Assembly (NCBI RefSeq): GCF_900103625.1
Contig: NZ_LT629700.1
Coordinates: 310,001-374,000, forward strand
Length of the DNA stretch: 64,000 nucleotides
Source of the DNA: Corynebacterium mycetoides
Lineage (GTDB): Bacteria > Actinomycetota > Actinomycetes > Mycobacteriales > Mycobacteriaceae
Reading direction: 5' to 3'
Positions 8,090-17,498 of the stretch are shown piece by piece; within the stretch, counting starts at the first letter, position 1, and each line of letters begins with the position of its first letter. A model generated the notes under the pieces. It worked only from the letters and a program-made list of their open reading frames with translations, was not told the DNA's origin and did no database searches. The position numbers and the translations under genes are program-made.

Positions 8090-9076
8090 TCAGCGCGCGC
8101 CCTGAATAAGGGTCAGACCGCTACGAGCCTCGCTCACGCGAGTGCCGTGGAGTAGCGCTCGGACGTGGTCGGCGCTGTGCTCCGGGGCGGACAAAAACCG
8201 CCTGTAGTGCTGCAAGTCGTGAAGTCCTGCGGCCTTGAGCACCGCGGTCTCCGGCACGCCCTTGCGGACTTGGTTCACAACCCAGGTGGTGCGTGCGCGA
8301 GCGACGTCCACTGCGTCTTGAGGGTGGAACGAGCGCTTCGTAAAGGTTGCGACCGTGCCGTGGCCGGCCGTCGTGCGACGGGGGCGAAAAAGCCAGGAGT
8401 CCCCACCGGCAGCGTGCTCGACCGCTTCGGCAACGGTGTCTGCCCACTCGTTTTCGACGGGCACGACTCGCTCGCTTGCACCCCGGTAGCCGGAGGCGAG
8501 CAGCGTCAAGCCCAGGCTGTCTTGCGACACGTCGCGTGCCGTCAACCCCGCGACCTCGCAGGAGCGAAGGCCAGCCCCGAGCGTCAACGCCAGCAGCAGA
8601 TGTGCTTGCTTGCGTCGCTCCTCGGTGCGCTCGCCGTTCGCCCAGACGCGCAACGCCGAGACCTCGCCGTCGTTGTACGGCGCGGAACCGGAGCCGGAAC
8701 CGTATTCGGGGCGAAGGCGCGGAGCGTCAAAGTCCGGGTTGTTGGCAAGACCGACTGTGCGCAGCACCGCACGCGAGGAGCCGCGGACATGGGTGGTGTC
8801 GGAGGTCAGCTCGTTGTGCGAGAAGGCGGACACCATGCCGTCGGTGAAGACGGCCTCGACCGACAAGTCTCGGCCAGTAAGAAGAACGAAGTTGCAGAGT
8901 TTGGTCACTAGGCGCAGCGCATTTCGGGTGCGATCTGCGGTCCAGGTGTCCTCGACGGTGTTACCTACGGCAGCGCGGACAAAACCGGACAGTTCGCTCC
9001 AGCGCTCCTCGGTGACAACCTTTGGTGTATAGGCAGTAATGATCTCAAACGGGTCGGTGCGTTTGACGGTGTTCAT
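8090..9076 (-). CDS. Tyrosine-recombinase-like protein, upstream partner of the DDE protein
   Basis: 328 residues from ATG 9076. In-frame ATG 9130 and GTG 9148 are possible, and no candidate has a strong Shine-Dalgarno. The first half resembles an integrase N-terminal arm-binding helical domain. The second half has box I (LGAGLRSCEVAGLTARDV, Arg and Glu retained), a beta-hairpin region (GASERVVPVE), and a box II-like helix (ARARTTWVVNQVRKGVPETA) ending in HYRRFL with a candidate nucleophile Tyr. The histidines usual around box II are missing, so activity is uncertain. It stops 80 bases before the DDE-like gene, same strand, giving a two-gene unit. No second copy of the tRNA 3' end was found to mark an attachment site. 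Confidence 0.6.
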   Translation of the reverse strand: MNTVKRTDPFEIITAYTPKVVTEERWSELSGFVRAAVGNTVEDTWTADRTRNALRLVTKLCNFVLLTGRDLSVEAVFTDGMVSAFSHNELTSDTTHVRGSSRAVLRTVGLANNPDFDAPRLRPEYGSGSGSAPYNDGEVSALRVWANGERTEERRKQAHLLLALTLGAGLRSCEVAGLTARDVSQDSLGLTLLASGYRGASERVVPVENEWADTVAEAVEHAAGGDSWLFRPRRTTAGHGTVATFTKRSFHPQDAVDVARARTTWVVNQVRKGVPETAVLKAAGLHDLQHYRRFLSAPEHSADHVRALLHGTRVSEARSGLTLIQGAR

Positions 9077-9148
9077 GTTCAATTTGCCCTGTCCGACCAG
9101 GCAGGTGGTGGTCGCCCGGTCTTGTTCCATGGTGGAGGAATTGGACAC

Positions 9149-9454
9149 AAGCCTGGGTCGACATCTTGTCCCGAAATCATGAAGTCTCGAGACATCGTTC
9201 CTACGGTGTCTCGAGATTTTTGTTTTCGGGTTTCCCGGGGGTGGGTGAGTTCGTTGTGCGTCTTGTTGTAGTAGATGAACAGAAGAGGCGCTTGCACTCA
9301 GAGACTGTGGCTTCGTTCGCTCGATGGCGGGGTTTTGCAGCGTTCCATGGCGGTCTTGTTGCTGCGATCACGCAGGACTGGCTGCGGGTAGTTGTTGGGG
9401 TCTGAACCGAGAGGGGTACGCCCGGTCGGGGCCGTTTGGAACGCTGCCGCTACG
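9149..9454. other. Gene-free stretch with a strong hairpin and T-run
   Basis: No convincing gene. At 9182-9219 a hairpin forms from TCTCGAGACA and TGTCTCGAGA, with an inner CGT/ACG pairing, followed on the plus strand by TTTTTGTTTT. It has the form of an intrinsic terminator for a plus-strand gene, yet no such gene lies upstream. It is probably left over from a lost or decayed element. The remainder (9230-9454) shows nothing else I can name. Confidence 0.5.
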
Positions 9455-10057
9455 TCAGAGCCCGAAGGCTCCGCCGCTGACGAGGATCACGATGCCGAGG
9501 CCGATGAGAACGATGGGAAAGAGGATGTCCTCCCAGCGTTCGAGCACTTCCGCGATCGGGGGGCGGGTGGCGACGAACTTTGCCAGGGCCACCAGGACCG
9601 CAACGAGCGCGAGGAAGATAACGCAGTAGGCGACCACTGCGAGAGGTTCCACGCTAAGGAATACAGGGGTGTAGACACCGATGTTGTCGCCGCCGTTGGC
9701 AAAAGTGACGCCTGCGACTGTCCCTATACCGACTTTCTTGCCGGCAACCTTGGCCTCATCGTCATCGTCGTCATCGTCTCCGCGCCAGGCCTCCCATGCG
9801 GCCCAGAGGCCGAGGCCCAGAGGGATGAGACCAAAGTATGGGATGGCTGCCGGGGGCAGGAATGCTCCGGCACCGATGGTCACAAGGATCGCGGCAGCGA
9901 GGATGCCGGCAAATCCGAGGTACTGGCCGGCCAGAATACGGGCGGTGGTGCCGCGCTGGCCTGCCCCTCGCGCGAAGAAGAGGGAGAGCACGATGATGTC
10001 GTCGATGTTGGTAGCTGCGAACAGGCCTATCGCCTGCAAGACCGTGGTGAGGATCAT
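9455..10057 (-). CDS. cadD: CadD-family cadmium resistance transporter
   Basis: 200 residues, multi-span membrane protein. It opens MILTTVLQAIGLFAATNIDDIIVLSLFFA, the CadD entry with the conserved NIDD. The middle has an Asp-rich cytoplasmic loop (GDDDDDDDEAK), and the second half has TFANGGDNIGVYTPVF, the matching N-x-x-D repeat. CadD proteins give cadmium resistance by export or sequestration at the membrane. The start at 10057 has GGGGAGGA upstream and overlaps the stop of the CmtR-like regulator by four bases (ATGA), so the two are coupled. Confidence 0.85.
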   Translation of the reverse strand: MILTTVLQAIGLFAATNIDDIIVLSLFFARGAGQRGTTARILAGQYLGFAGILAAAILVTIGAGAFLPPAAIPYFGLIPLGLGLWAAWEAWRGDDDDDDDEAKVAGKKVGIGTVAGVTFANGGDNIGVYTPVFLSVEPLAVVAYCVIFLALVAVLVALAKFVATRPPIAEVLERWEDILFPIVLIGLGIVILVSGGAFGL

Positions 10058-10413
10058 GCGTCCTCCCCAGCTGCGTAGCACCCGGGAAGCGAGCAGGCGG
10101 GATCGATGCACGGGGCATCTTCATCTACTGCCAAGGTGGCATCGACCAATGTAGTCAGCGCCTGCGCCAGGTGCGGATCGGCGATCTCATATCGCGTCCG
10201 ACGCCCCTCGGGCTCGGAGACGACAATCCCACAATCGCGCAAGCATGCCAGGTGATTGGACACGTTCGAGCGTGTCAGGTCCAGATCTCGGGACAGTTCC
10301 GCCGGGTAAGCGGGATGGTCGAGCAGGGTCAAGATGATCCGGGATCGAGTGGGGTCGGCCAGTGCACGACCCAGGCGGTTCATCACGTCGAGACGCGAAG
10401 CAATAGTCAGCAT
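10054..10413 (-). CDS. cmtR: CmtR-like Cd(II)/Pb(II)-sensing ArsR/SmtB repressor
   Basis: 119 residues. Winged-helix region GRALADPTRSRIILTLLDHPAYPAEL followed by the recognition helix LTRSNVSNHLACLRDCG. Cysteines fall at positions 57, 61 and 102, exactly the metal ligands known for M. tuberculosis CmtR, so cadmium/lead sensing is a strong inference. Two more cysteines (107, 112) lie in the tail. It is the first gene of a two-gene operon with the CadD transporter. The start ATG is seven bases after a -10 box, so the mRNA is probably leaderless and the repressor controls its own transcription. Confidence 0.9.
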   Translation of the reverse strand: MLTIASRLDVMNRLGRALADPTRSRIILTLLDHPAYPAELSRDLDLTRSNVSNHLACLRDCGIVVSEPEGRRTRYEIADPHLAQALTTLVDATLAVDEDAPCIDPACSLPGCYAAGEDA

Positions 10414-10448
10414 GCACTGAACTATACAGCGAGCACTGAACTAGTCAA
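10414..10448 (-). promoter_or_regulatory. cmtR-cadD promoter and direct-repeat operator
   Basis: Minus strand: -35 TTGACT (10448-10443), 16-bp spacer, -10 TATAGT (10426-10421), then seven bases to the ATG. The 11-mer TAGTTCAGTGC occurs twice (10443-10433 and 10424-10414) with a 19-bp period, so both copies face the same side of the helix. One covers the -35 edge and one the -10 edge, a good operator arrangement. Confidence 0.7.
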
Positions 10449-10469
10449 GTTCCGGGTAGCGGTGCAGCC

Positions 10470-11079
10470 GTGTGTGCTGCTCAAGAGACAGTGGAAGTAG
10501 CAGAGATGGCAGAGATTCCGGCAAAGTTGCGAAAACAGCGTCGCCAGCTCGAGATTCAAGTTGCGCACGAGCCTGGCGTAGTTCGCGAGATCCGTTTTCA
10601 GGCCCCAAGCAATGCCCCGAACGGGACAACTCTCGATGGCCTCATCATCTTGAACCGGGAAGGCTCGAACAAACTTATCTACCTCATCCGCAGCCTAGAC
10701 TCGATTCCCGTTTGCAAAGGGGGCACCTCGGGGTTCGACGACGGTTCGCGCCGCCAAGGAGAGCCTTGCCGGATGGATTGCCGAGAGGGACAACGAGAGA
10801 CAACATCGGCGACGGTGCATACTTGGTTGAACCACGCTCGTTTCTGGTGATCGGCCCATGTGCGATTTGTGCCGCGCCGAAGGCAACCTAATTGGCTCGA
10901 AGTTCCGTAGCTTTGAACGTTTCCGCTCGAACCGTAAGTCACCGGAGGTGCTCACCTTTGACGAACTTGTCGAGCGTTCACGGTGGAGCGTGGAGCTTGC
11001 CGAGAGGCAGGAAGAGGCGGAAGCGGAATTTCCTGACTTCCCGTTCCAAGGAGCGCTCCTGTTCACGTCATATAATTGA
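10470..11079 (+). pseudogene. Decayed Shedu-like (DUF4263) gene
   Basis: Coding traces change frame several times. Frame 3 reads EMAEIPAKLRKQRRQLEI and then KLIYLIRSLDSIPV, to about 10720. Frame 1 then reads VRAAKESLAGWIAERDNE, frame 2 reads GDGAYLVEPRSFLVIG to about 10857, and frame 1 again reads SFERFRSNRKSPEVLTFDEL to the stop. The last two pieces match the end of DUF4263, the domain of the Shedu anti-phage nuclease (LVIG followed by a helix and a T-x-D-E-L motif). The PD-(D/E)XK core expected between them is absent, so there is an internal deletion as well as frameshifts. Non-functional remnant; assignment by motif only. Confidence 0.6.
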
Positions 11080-11195
11080 CTTCTGTCGTGTAACCGGGGG
11101 CGAAACCCGGTGTAACCGGGGTGTAGCCACGAACCCGCTACAACTGGTCGGGGAGTTTACTGAAAGCTCCTCCGGCCCTTGCTGCGCCCCTTCCC

Positions 11196-11343
11196 CCTAA
11201 ACTCGGACACCCCGAACTTGCCCTGAGTTTAGGCGGAAGAGGGGGATGTTGAGTGTTCCGAGTTTAGGCGGAGGCACGGGGCAGCGCGGGGGCGTGGCGC
11301 GCGGCGGAAGAGGGGGATGTTGAGTGTTCCGGGTTTAGGCGGA
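11196..11343. repeat. Intergenic repeat cluster (CCTAAACTC palindrome plus 40-bp direct repeat)
   Basis: CCTAAACTC (11196-11204) and GAGTTTAGG (11225-11233) form a 9-bp inverted repeat. A 40-bp unit at 11233-11272 recurs at 11304-11343, a 71-bp period, with one mismatch (A to G). The same palindrome occurs again at 52621-52694, so this is a dispersed family. The wider gap 11080-11371 holds no gene. Confidence 0.75.
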
Positions 11344-11371
11344 AGCACAAAGGAAGTACAAAGGAAGCGCC

Positions 11372-12967
11372 TCACTGCGCCTGAAAGTACCCCGGGGCGT
11401 CCGTCGCCTCCGCGCGGCCCGTGCGCAGGTAGTCCACGACGATCTGGTCAACTGCCTTGTTGCCCAGCCCCACGTGGCCGTGGCCCGGGCCGTGGACGGT
11501 GACCACGTGCGCCCCCATCGCGGAAGCGATTGTGCCGTGGCCGGAGTAGACGGTCTGCGGGTCGCCGGTGCCGTTGATCTGGAGGGGGCGAACGGCGAGC
11601 CGGGAGCCGTCGAGAAGCGCGAGGCCTGTGACAGGGCCGGCTCCGGCGCAGTACATGCCCGAGCCGATGACCGCGTTGGGCATGGTGAACAAGTCGCCGG
11701 TGACGTAGACCGACCACAGGGCGGCGGGCAGCAGACCGTAGTCGGGCGGGGTGACGTTTTCGTTGCACATCTGCACGGCCTGGAGCTGGTTGAGGGCAAC
11801 CTGCTGCGCCTTGAGCTCCTCGACGAGTGCGTCAGGAAGGGTGGCGTCGCTCTCGGCGTCGAGCGTGCCGTTGGTCAGGCGCGCGAGTGTGTCCCACCCC
11901 TGCGGCTGGGGCAGGTTCAGGCGGGTGGCCAGCAGCAAGGGGGACTGGAGCTGATTCGCCCCCGGGTTGAGCAGGCGGGAGACGATGCCGTCGCCCTCCG
12001 CACGCGCCTTGCCCGTGGCGGTGATCGCGTCCGCGCCGGCCTGGCCCGCGAATTCGAGGCCAGGGGGAAGGTCGCCCACACGCGCCGGGGGAGGAGTCAC
12101 CGTCGGGTTCGTGCCGGACTCGGCGACGATGCGGTCGGACCAGTACTGGTACGCCTTCAGGGGTGTGTCGCCCATGCGGTAGGTCGCGTCGTTGTCGGCG
12201 ACGAAGGTGAAGTAGTCATTCAGCGCCCGCTCGTAGCCGCCCTGCTGGGTGCGCATCAGCGCCTGCCAGCTCAACTGCGGGTCCATCGCGGAATCGAGCA
12301 CGACGCGGTCGGTGTGCTCGGGGAACATCGAGGCGTAGGCGGCGCCGAGGTAGGTGCCGTAGGACAGCCCCATGATGGAGATCGTGTCATAACCGAGCGC
12401 GCGGCGGGCCGCGTCCCAGTCGCGGGCGTTGTTCTCGGTGGTGATGGTCTCCGGGTAGCCCGGGCGCTCGCCCTGGCACAGGGACCTGGTCAGCCCTCCG
12501 CCGGCGACGGTGGACTCGATCTGCAGGCGGGCGACGTCGACCGGGGTTTGCGGCGCCGGGGCCTGGCAGTTCAGCGGCGTGGAATGCACCAGGCCGCGGG
12601 GTTGGACGGCCACGAGGTCGAACTCGTTGCGGATCTCGTCCGGCCAGTCGAATGCGAGCCCCTCAGTGCCGAAGTAGGAGTAGGCGTCCCCGCCCGGCCC
12701 GCCCGGGTTGCCAAAGATCGCGCCTTTGCGTGACGACGCCTGCGCCGCCGGGATGCGGACGTAGCCCACCGAGATCGAGGGGCCGTCCGGGTCGTCGTAA
12801 CGCATGGGCGTGTCGAAGCGGCCGCATTCGGCGCCGGCGACGTTGACGGTGGCGGGGCAGGCCTCACGCGCGATCACGGGCGCCGGCTCGGCGGCGGCCT
12901 GGGGCGCCACGAGCGCGGCGCTGACGGCGGCGGCGCTCAACGCCGCGGCGAGAAATCTCCTGGACAT
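11372..12967 (-). CDS. Secreted alpha/beta-hydrolase, tripeptidyl-aminopeptidase type
   Basis: 531 residues. Start at 12967 (MSRRFLAAAL) has GGAAAGG upstream and begins a clear signal peptide ending near APQAAAEP. The hydrolase fold shows GNPGGPGG (oxyanion region), the nucleophile elbow GLSYGTYLG, Asp in NGTGDPQTVY and His in GPGHGHVGLG, completing the Ser-Asp-His triad. The family (SlpD/E, Tap-like, C. glutamicum-type exported peptidases) removes short peptides from the N-terminus of substrates outside the cell. Substrate is not predictable. It is monocistronic, divergent from argS. Confidence 0.85.
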   Translation of the reverse strand: MSRRFLAAALSAAAVSAALVAPQAAAEPAPVIAREACPATVNVAGAECGRFDTPMRYDDPDGPSISVGYVRIPAAQASSRKGAIFGNPGGPGGDAYSYFGTEGLAFDWPDEIRNEFDLVAVQPRGLVHSTPLNCQAPAPQTPVDVARLQIESTVAGGGLTRSLCQGERPGYPETITTENNARDWDAARRALGYDTISIMGLSYGTYLGAAYASMFPEHTDRVVLDSAMDPQLSWQALMRTQQGGYERALNDYFTFVADNDATYRMGDTPLKAYQYWSDRIVAESGTNPTVTPPPARVGDLPPGLEFAGQAGADAITATGKARAEGDGIVSRLLNPGANQLQSPLLLATRLNLPQPQGWDTLARLTNGTLDAESDATLPDALVEELKAQQVALNQLQAVQMCNENVTPPDYGLLPAALWSVYVTGDLFTMPNAVIGSGMYCAGAGPVTGLALLDGSRLAVRPLQINGTGDPQTVYSGHGTIASAMGAHVVTVHGPGHGHVGLGNKAVDQIVVDYLRTGRAEATDAPGYFQAQ

Positions 12968-13078
12968 GTTGCGGGGCCTTTCCTGGCGACGGTAGCGGGC
13001 GAACTCATAGTACCTATACCGGGCGCCGACCGCGCGGCGAGGTGATGCACCCATGGAGATAATGTCCGGGCGCTGAAT

Positions 13079-13084
13079 TAGACT
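13079..13084 (+). promoter_or_regulatory. argS leaderless -10 box
   Basis: TAGACT followed by eight bases and then the argS ATG. Spacing predicts transcription starting at or next to the start codon. Confidence 0.5.
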
Positions 13085-13092
13085 GTCCACCC

Positions 13093-14745
13093 ATGACGCC
13101 AGCTGACCTCGCAACGACCATCAAGCAGGCCGCCACCTCCGTTTTGAGCGAGCACGACCTCGACGCATCCGTTGTCCCCGACACGGTGACCGTCGAGCGC
13201 CCGCGCAACCCGGAGCACGGTGACTACGCCACCAACATCGCCCTCCAGGTGGCCAAGAAGGCGGGGACGAACCCACGCGATCTGGCGGGCTGGCTCGCCG
13301 AGGCACTCAGCTCCGACCCGGCCATCGAATCCGCGGAGGTCGCCGGCCCCGGCTTCATCAACCTGCGCCTGGCGGCCGACGCCCAGGGGCAGCTCGTCGC
13401 CGAGATCCTCGCCGCCGGCGACGCGTTCGGCCACTTGGACATTTACGCGGGCGAAAAGGTCAACCTGGAGTTCGTCTCCGCGAACCCGACCGGGCCCATC
13501 CACCTCGGCGGCACGCGCTGGGCGGCCGTGGGAGATTCGCTCGGCCGCGTGCTGGAGGCGGCCGGGGCGCAGGTGACCCGCGAGTACTACTTCAACGACC
13601 ACGGCGGCCAGATCGACCGCTTCGCCCGCTCGCTCGTCGCGGCGGCGAGAGGGGAGGACACGCCCGAGGACGGCTACGGCGGCGAGTATATTTCCGAGAT
13701 CGCCGCCGCGGTCGTCGAGAAGCGGCCCGATGCCCTGACGGGCACCCCCGACGAGGTACAGGAGACGTTCCGCGCCGAGGGCGTGGAGATGATGTTCGAC
13801 CACATCAAGCGCTCCCTGGCCCAGTTCGGCGTGGAGTTCGACGTCTACTTCCACGAGAACTCGCTGTTCGAGTCCGGCGCGGTGGACAAGGCCGTGGCCA
13901 CCCTGAAGGACAACGGGAACCTGTACGAGAGCGACGGGGCGTGGTGGCTGCGCTCGAGCGACTACGGCGACGACAAGGACCGCGTCGTGATCAAGTCCGA
14001 CGGCAACGCCGCCTACATCGCCGGCGACATCGCCTACGTGGCGGACAAGTTCGACCGCGGCCACACGCTGGCGATTTACATGCTCGGCGCCGACCACCAC
14101 GGCTACATCGCGCGCCTGCGCGCGTCCGCCCAGGCGCTGGGCTACAACCCGGACGCCGTGGAGGTACTCATTGGGCAGATGGTCAACCTCGTGCGCAACG
14201 GCCGTCCCGTGAAGATGTCGAAGCGCGCCGGCACCATCATCACGCTCGATGACCTGGTGGACGCCATCGGCGTCGACGGCGCCCGGTACTCGCTCGTGCG
14301 CTCCTCGGTGGACCAGACGCTCGACATCGACCTGGACCTGTGGACGAAGCAGTCCTCCGACAACCCGGTGTACTACGTCCAGTACGGCCACGCCCGCCTG
14401 TGCTCCATCGCGCGCCGCGCGGCCGAGGCGTCCGTGGGTTACGACAACCCCGAGCTGGGGCTGTTGGATCACGAGAAGGAGGGGGATTTGATCCGCACCC
14501 TCGGCGAGTTCCCGGCGGTGGTCAAGGCCGCCGCCGAGCTGCGCGAGCCGCACCGCGTGGCCCGCTACGCCGAGGAGCTGGCGAGCTCCTTCCACAAGTT
14601 CTACGACGCCTGCCAGATCCTGCCCAAGGCGCAGGAGGAGGCCCAGCCCATCCACTCCGCCCGCCTCGCCCTGGCCATGGCGACGCGCCAGGTGCTGGCC
14701 AACGCGCTCGGCCTCGTGGGCGTGAGCGCGCCGGAGAAGATGTAG
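13093..14745 (+). CDS. argS: Arginyl-tRNA synthetase
   Basis: 550 residues, class I aminoacyl-tRNA synthetase that charges tRNA-Arg. The HIGH-type motif is in [20 protein letters not shown], the KMSKS-type motif is KMSKRAG at about residue 374, and the C-terminal anticodon-binding helical domain ends the protein. It is the first gene of argS-lysA, the order long known in corynebacteria. Its stop TAG touches the ATG of lysA with no spacer, so translation of lysA is coupled. Confidence 0.97.
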   Translation: MTPADLATTIKQAATSVLSEHDLDASVVPDTVTVERPRNPEHGDYATNIALQVAKKAGTNPRDLAGWLAEALSSDPAIESAEVAGPGFINLRLAADAQGQLVAEILAAGDAFGHLDIYAGEKVNLEFVSANPTGPIHLGGTRWAAVGDSLGRVLEAAGAQVTREYYFNDHGGQIDRFARSLVAAARGEDTPEDGYGGEYISEIAAAVVEKRPDALTGTPDEVQETFRAEGVEMMFDHIKRSLAQFGVEFDVYFHENSLFESGAVDKAVATLKDNGNLYESDGAWWLRSSDYGDDKDRVVIKSDGNAAYIAGDIAYVADKFDRGHTLAIYMLGADHHGYIARLRASAQALGYNPDAVEVLIGQMVNLVRNGRPVKMSKRAGTIITLDDLVDAIGVDGARYSLVRSSVDQTLDIDLDLWTKQSSDNPVYYVQYGHARLCSIARRAAEASVGYDNPELGLLDHEKEGDLIRTLGEFPAVVKAAAELREPHRVARYAEELASSFHKFYDACQILPKAQEEAQPIHSARLALAMATRQVLANALGLVGVSAPEKM

Positions 14746-16074
14746 ATGCCCTTCAACGAGCTTCCCGCCCACGTCTGGCCCCGCCAGGCGGCGCGCCAGG
14801 AGGACGGCGTGGTCACCATCGCCGGGGTGCCACTGCCGGAAATCGCCGAGGAGTACGGAACCCCCGTCATGGTGGTGGACGAGGACGACTTCCGCTCCCG
14901 CTGCCGCGACATGGCGGCGGCGTTCGGCGCGCCGGAAAACGTCCACTACGCCTCGAAGGCGTTTCTCACGCGGCGCATCGCGCGCTGGGTGGACGAGGAG
15001 GGCTTGGCGCTCGACGTGGCGTCCGAGAACGAGCTGCGCATCGCCCTGGCCGCGAACTTCCCGGCCGAGCGCATCACGGTCCACGGCAACAACAAGGCCG
15101 ATTCCTTCCTCCGCTTGTGCGTCGAGGCGGGCGTGGGCCACGTCGTCATCGATTCGCACCAGGAGCTCGGTGAACTCAACGCCGTCGCCGGGGAGCTGGG
15201 CGCTGTCCAGGACGTGTTCATCCGCGTCAAACCCGGCGTGGACGCGCACACGCACGAGTTCATCGCCACCAGCCACGAGGACCAGAAGTTCGGGCTCTCC
15301 CTGGCGTCCGGTTCCGCCCACAAGGCGGCGGTCGACGCGATCGGCGCCGCGAACCTCTCGTTGGCCGGTCTGCACTGCCACGTGGGCTCGCAGGTGTTCG
15401 ACGCCGAGGGCTTCAAGCTCGCCGCGGAGCGGGTGCTGGGCCTCTACGCCACCATTTTCACCGAGCAGGGTGTCGCCCTGGATTACCTCGACTTGGGCGG
15501 CGGTTACGGCATCGCCTACGTCGAGGGCGAGGAGCCCCTGGATGTCGCCGGGGTCGCGCGCGACCTGCTCGGCAGCGTGCGCCGCGTGGCCGACGAGCTC
15601 GGCATTCCCGCGCCCACGGTCGTGGTGGAGCCGGGCCGGGCGATCGCCGGGCCGTCCACGGTGACCGTCTACCGCGCGGGCACGATCAAGGACGTGCACA
15701 CGTCCAACACGGCGACGCGGCGCTACGTCTCCGTCGACGGCGGGATGAGCGACAACATCCGGCCGGCCCTCTACCAGGCGGAATACGATGCCCGGGTGGT
15801 CAACCGCTTCGTCGACGGCGCGGGCGTGCCAACCCGCCTCGTGGGCTCGCACTGCGAGTCGGGCGACATCTTGATTGGCGACGCGGTGTGGCCGGAGGAC
15901 GTCGCCAGCGGCGATCTCGTCGCACTCGCCGCCACCGGAGCGTACTGCTATTCCATGGCCTCGAATTACAACGCGTTCGGCCGGCCGGCCGTGGTCTCGG
16001 TGCGCTCCGGCCACGCCAGCGAGATGGTGCGGCGCGAGACGGTGGAGGACATCCTCTCCCGAGATATAGACTAA
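14746..16074 (+). CDS. lysA: Diaminopimelate decarboxylase
   Basis: 442 residues, PLP-dependent fold III decarboxylase that makes L-lysine from meso-diaminopimelate, the last step of lysine synthesis. The PLP lysine is in [10 protein letters not shown], phosphate-binding glycines in [10 protein letters not shown], and the second-site motif in [12 protein letters not shown]. Directly coupled to argS. The downstream hom gene starts 58 bases later and probably has its own promoter. Confidence 0.97.
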   Translation: MPFNELPAHVWPRQAARQEDGVVTIAGVPLPEIAEEYGTPVMVVDEDDFRSRCRDMAAAFGAPENVHYASKAFLTRRIARWVDEEGLALDVASENELRIALAANFPAERITVHGNNKADSFLRLCVEAGVGHVVIDSHQELGELNAVAGELGAVQDVFIRVKPGVDAHTHEFIATSHEDQKFGLSLASGSAHKAAVDAIGAANLSLAGLHCHVGSQVFDAEGFKLAAERVLGLYATIFTEQGVALDYLDLGGGYGIAYVEGEEPLDVAGVARDLLGSVRRVADELGIPAPTVVVEPGRAIAGPSTVTVYRAGTIKDVHTSNTATRRYVSVDGGMSDNIRPALYQAEYDARVVNRFVDGAGVPTRLVGSHCESGDILIGDAVWPEDVASGDLVALAATGAYCYSMASNYNAFGRPAVVSVRSGHASEMVRRETVEDILSRDID

Positions 16075-16131
16075 GCGGTACACTAAAACGACGTGTCACG
16101 ATGGTAAGGACTTGCTAAGGAATATGGGAGT

Positions 16132-17484
16132 ATGACTGTATCGAGCGCAGAGAGCTGCAACGGAAACTACCCGGGCAAGGGGATCGGCGAGCCCGTCGGC
16201 GTGGCCGTCCTGGGCAAGGGCACCGTGGGAACTGAGGTGCTGCGCCTGCTCGCAGAGTTCTCCGACAACCTGGAGCACCGCATCGGCGGCCCGATCGAGG
16301 TGCGCGGCGTGGCCGTGTCCAACCTGGACAAGCACCGCGGCGCCCCGGACGTCGAGGGGATTTTCCTGACCGACAACGCCCGCGAGCTGATCGACCGCGA
16401 GGACGTCGACGTCGTCGTCGAGCTCATCGGTGGCATCGAGTACCCCCGCGAGCTCGTGCTCGAGGCGCTCAAGCGCGGCAAGTCCGTGGTCACCGCCAAC
16501 AAGGCGCTCGTGGCCGCACACGCCGACGAGTTGTCCGAGGCAGCGAACGCCGCGGGCGTCGACCTGTACTACGAGGCGGCCGTCGCCGCCGCCATCCCCG
16601 TCGTGGGCATGCTGCGCCGCTCGCTCGCGGGCGACCAGGTGCAGCGCATCTCCGGCATCGTCAACGGCACCACCAACTTCATCCTCGATGCCATGGCCGC
16701 CAGCGGCATGAGCTACGAGGACGCGTTGGCCGAGGCCACGCGCCTGGGCTACGCCGAGGCCGATCCCACCGCGGACGTCGAGGGCCATGACGCCGCCTCC
16801 AAGGCTGCGATCCTCGCGTCGATGGGCTTCCACACCCGCGTCACCTACGGCGACGTGTACTGCGAGGGCATCACCAAAATTACCGCCGACGACATCGCGG
16901 CCGCCAAGCAGTCGAACCAGACCATCAAGCTCCTCGCTATCTGCGAGCGGCTTGTCGACGCCTCGGGCAACACAACCGGAGTCAACGCCCGCGTCCATCC
17001 CACCCTGGTGCCGAACGACCACCCGCTGGCGAGCGTGGACAAGTCCTACAACGCGATCTTCGTCGAGGCAGAGGCCGCCGGGCGGCTGATGTTCTACGGC
17101 AACGGCGCCGGCGGCGCCCCGACCGCCTCCGCCGTGCTCGGTGACCTCGTGGGTGCGGCGCGCAACAAGATCCACGGCGGGCGTGCCCCGGCGGAGAACC
17201 CCTACGCGAACTACGACGTGGTCGAGTTCGGCGAGGTGTGCTCCCGCTACCACGTCAACATGACAGTCAACGACCGCGTCGGGGTGCTCGCGGACCTGGC
17301 CCGGACGTTCTCCGAGGCCGGCGTGTCTCTGTCGGCGGTGCGCCAGGAGGAAGGGGCCGACGGGGCCCACCTCATCGTGGTCACGCACGCGGCGCAGGAA
17401 AAAACGCTGCGCGGGATCGTCGACACGCTGACCCAGCACGCCGACGTGCAGGCCATCAACTCCGTCATCCGACTCGATTCCTAG
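16132..17484 (+). CDS. hom: Homoserine dehydrogenase
   Basis: 450 residues. NAD(P)-binding start [18 protein letters not shown], homoserine dehydrogenase core ([39 protein letters not shown]), then a C-terminal ACT domain ([21 protein letters not shown]) that gives threonine feedback control in this family. Reduces aspartate semialdehyde to homoserine, the branch to threonine and methionine. AAGGAA nine bases before the ATG serves as ribosome binding site. thrB follows after 14 bases as in C. glutamicum. Confidence 0.97.
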   Translation: MTVSSAESCNGNYPGKGIGEPVGVAVLGKGTVGTEVLRLLAEFSDNLEHRIGGPIEVRGVAVSNLDKHRGAPDVEGIFLTDNARELIDREDVDVVVELIGGIEYPRELVLEALKRGKSVVTANKALVAAHADELSEAANAAGVDLYYEAAVAAAIPVVGMLRRSLAGDQVQRISGIVNGTTNFILDAMAASGMSYEDALAEATRLGYAEADPTADVEGHDAASKAAILASMGFHTRVTYGDVYCEGITKITADDIAAAKQSNQTIKLLAICERLVDASGNTTGVNARVHPTLVPNDHPLASVDKSYNAIFVEAEAAGRLMFYGNGAGGAPTASAVLGDLVGAARNKIHGGRAPAENPYANYDVVEFGEVCSRYHVNMTVNDRVGVLADLARTFSEAGVSLSAVRQEEGADGAHLIVVTHAAQEKTLRGIVDTLTQHADVQAINSVIRLDS

Positions 17485-17498
17485 AGGTTAAATACTGC

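Noticed and set aside
6162..8105. Long open frame of about 647 codons on the plus strand opposite the DDE-like gene
   Set aside because: Composition is that of an antisense frame, and the minus-strand gene has a perfect ribosome site and motif structure.
9166..9405. Small plus-strand open frame after the recombinase gene
   Set aside because: It runs through a terminator-like hairpin, has no ribosome site and no recognisable domain.
5896..11079. tRNA-Arg as attB of an integrated island with a duplicated 3' end
   Set aside because: I looked for a second copy of the T-arm/acceptor sequence between 6 and 11.3 kb and found none; the integrase also lacks key residues.
13078..16083. Open frame of about 1000 codons antisense to argS-lysA
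   Set aside because: Artefact of high GC at third positions; both sense genes are certain.
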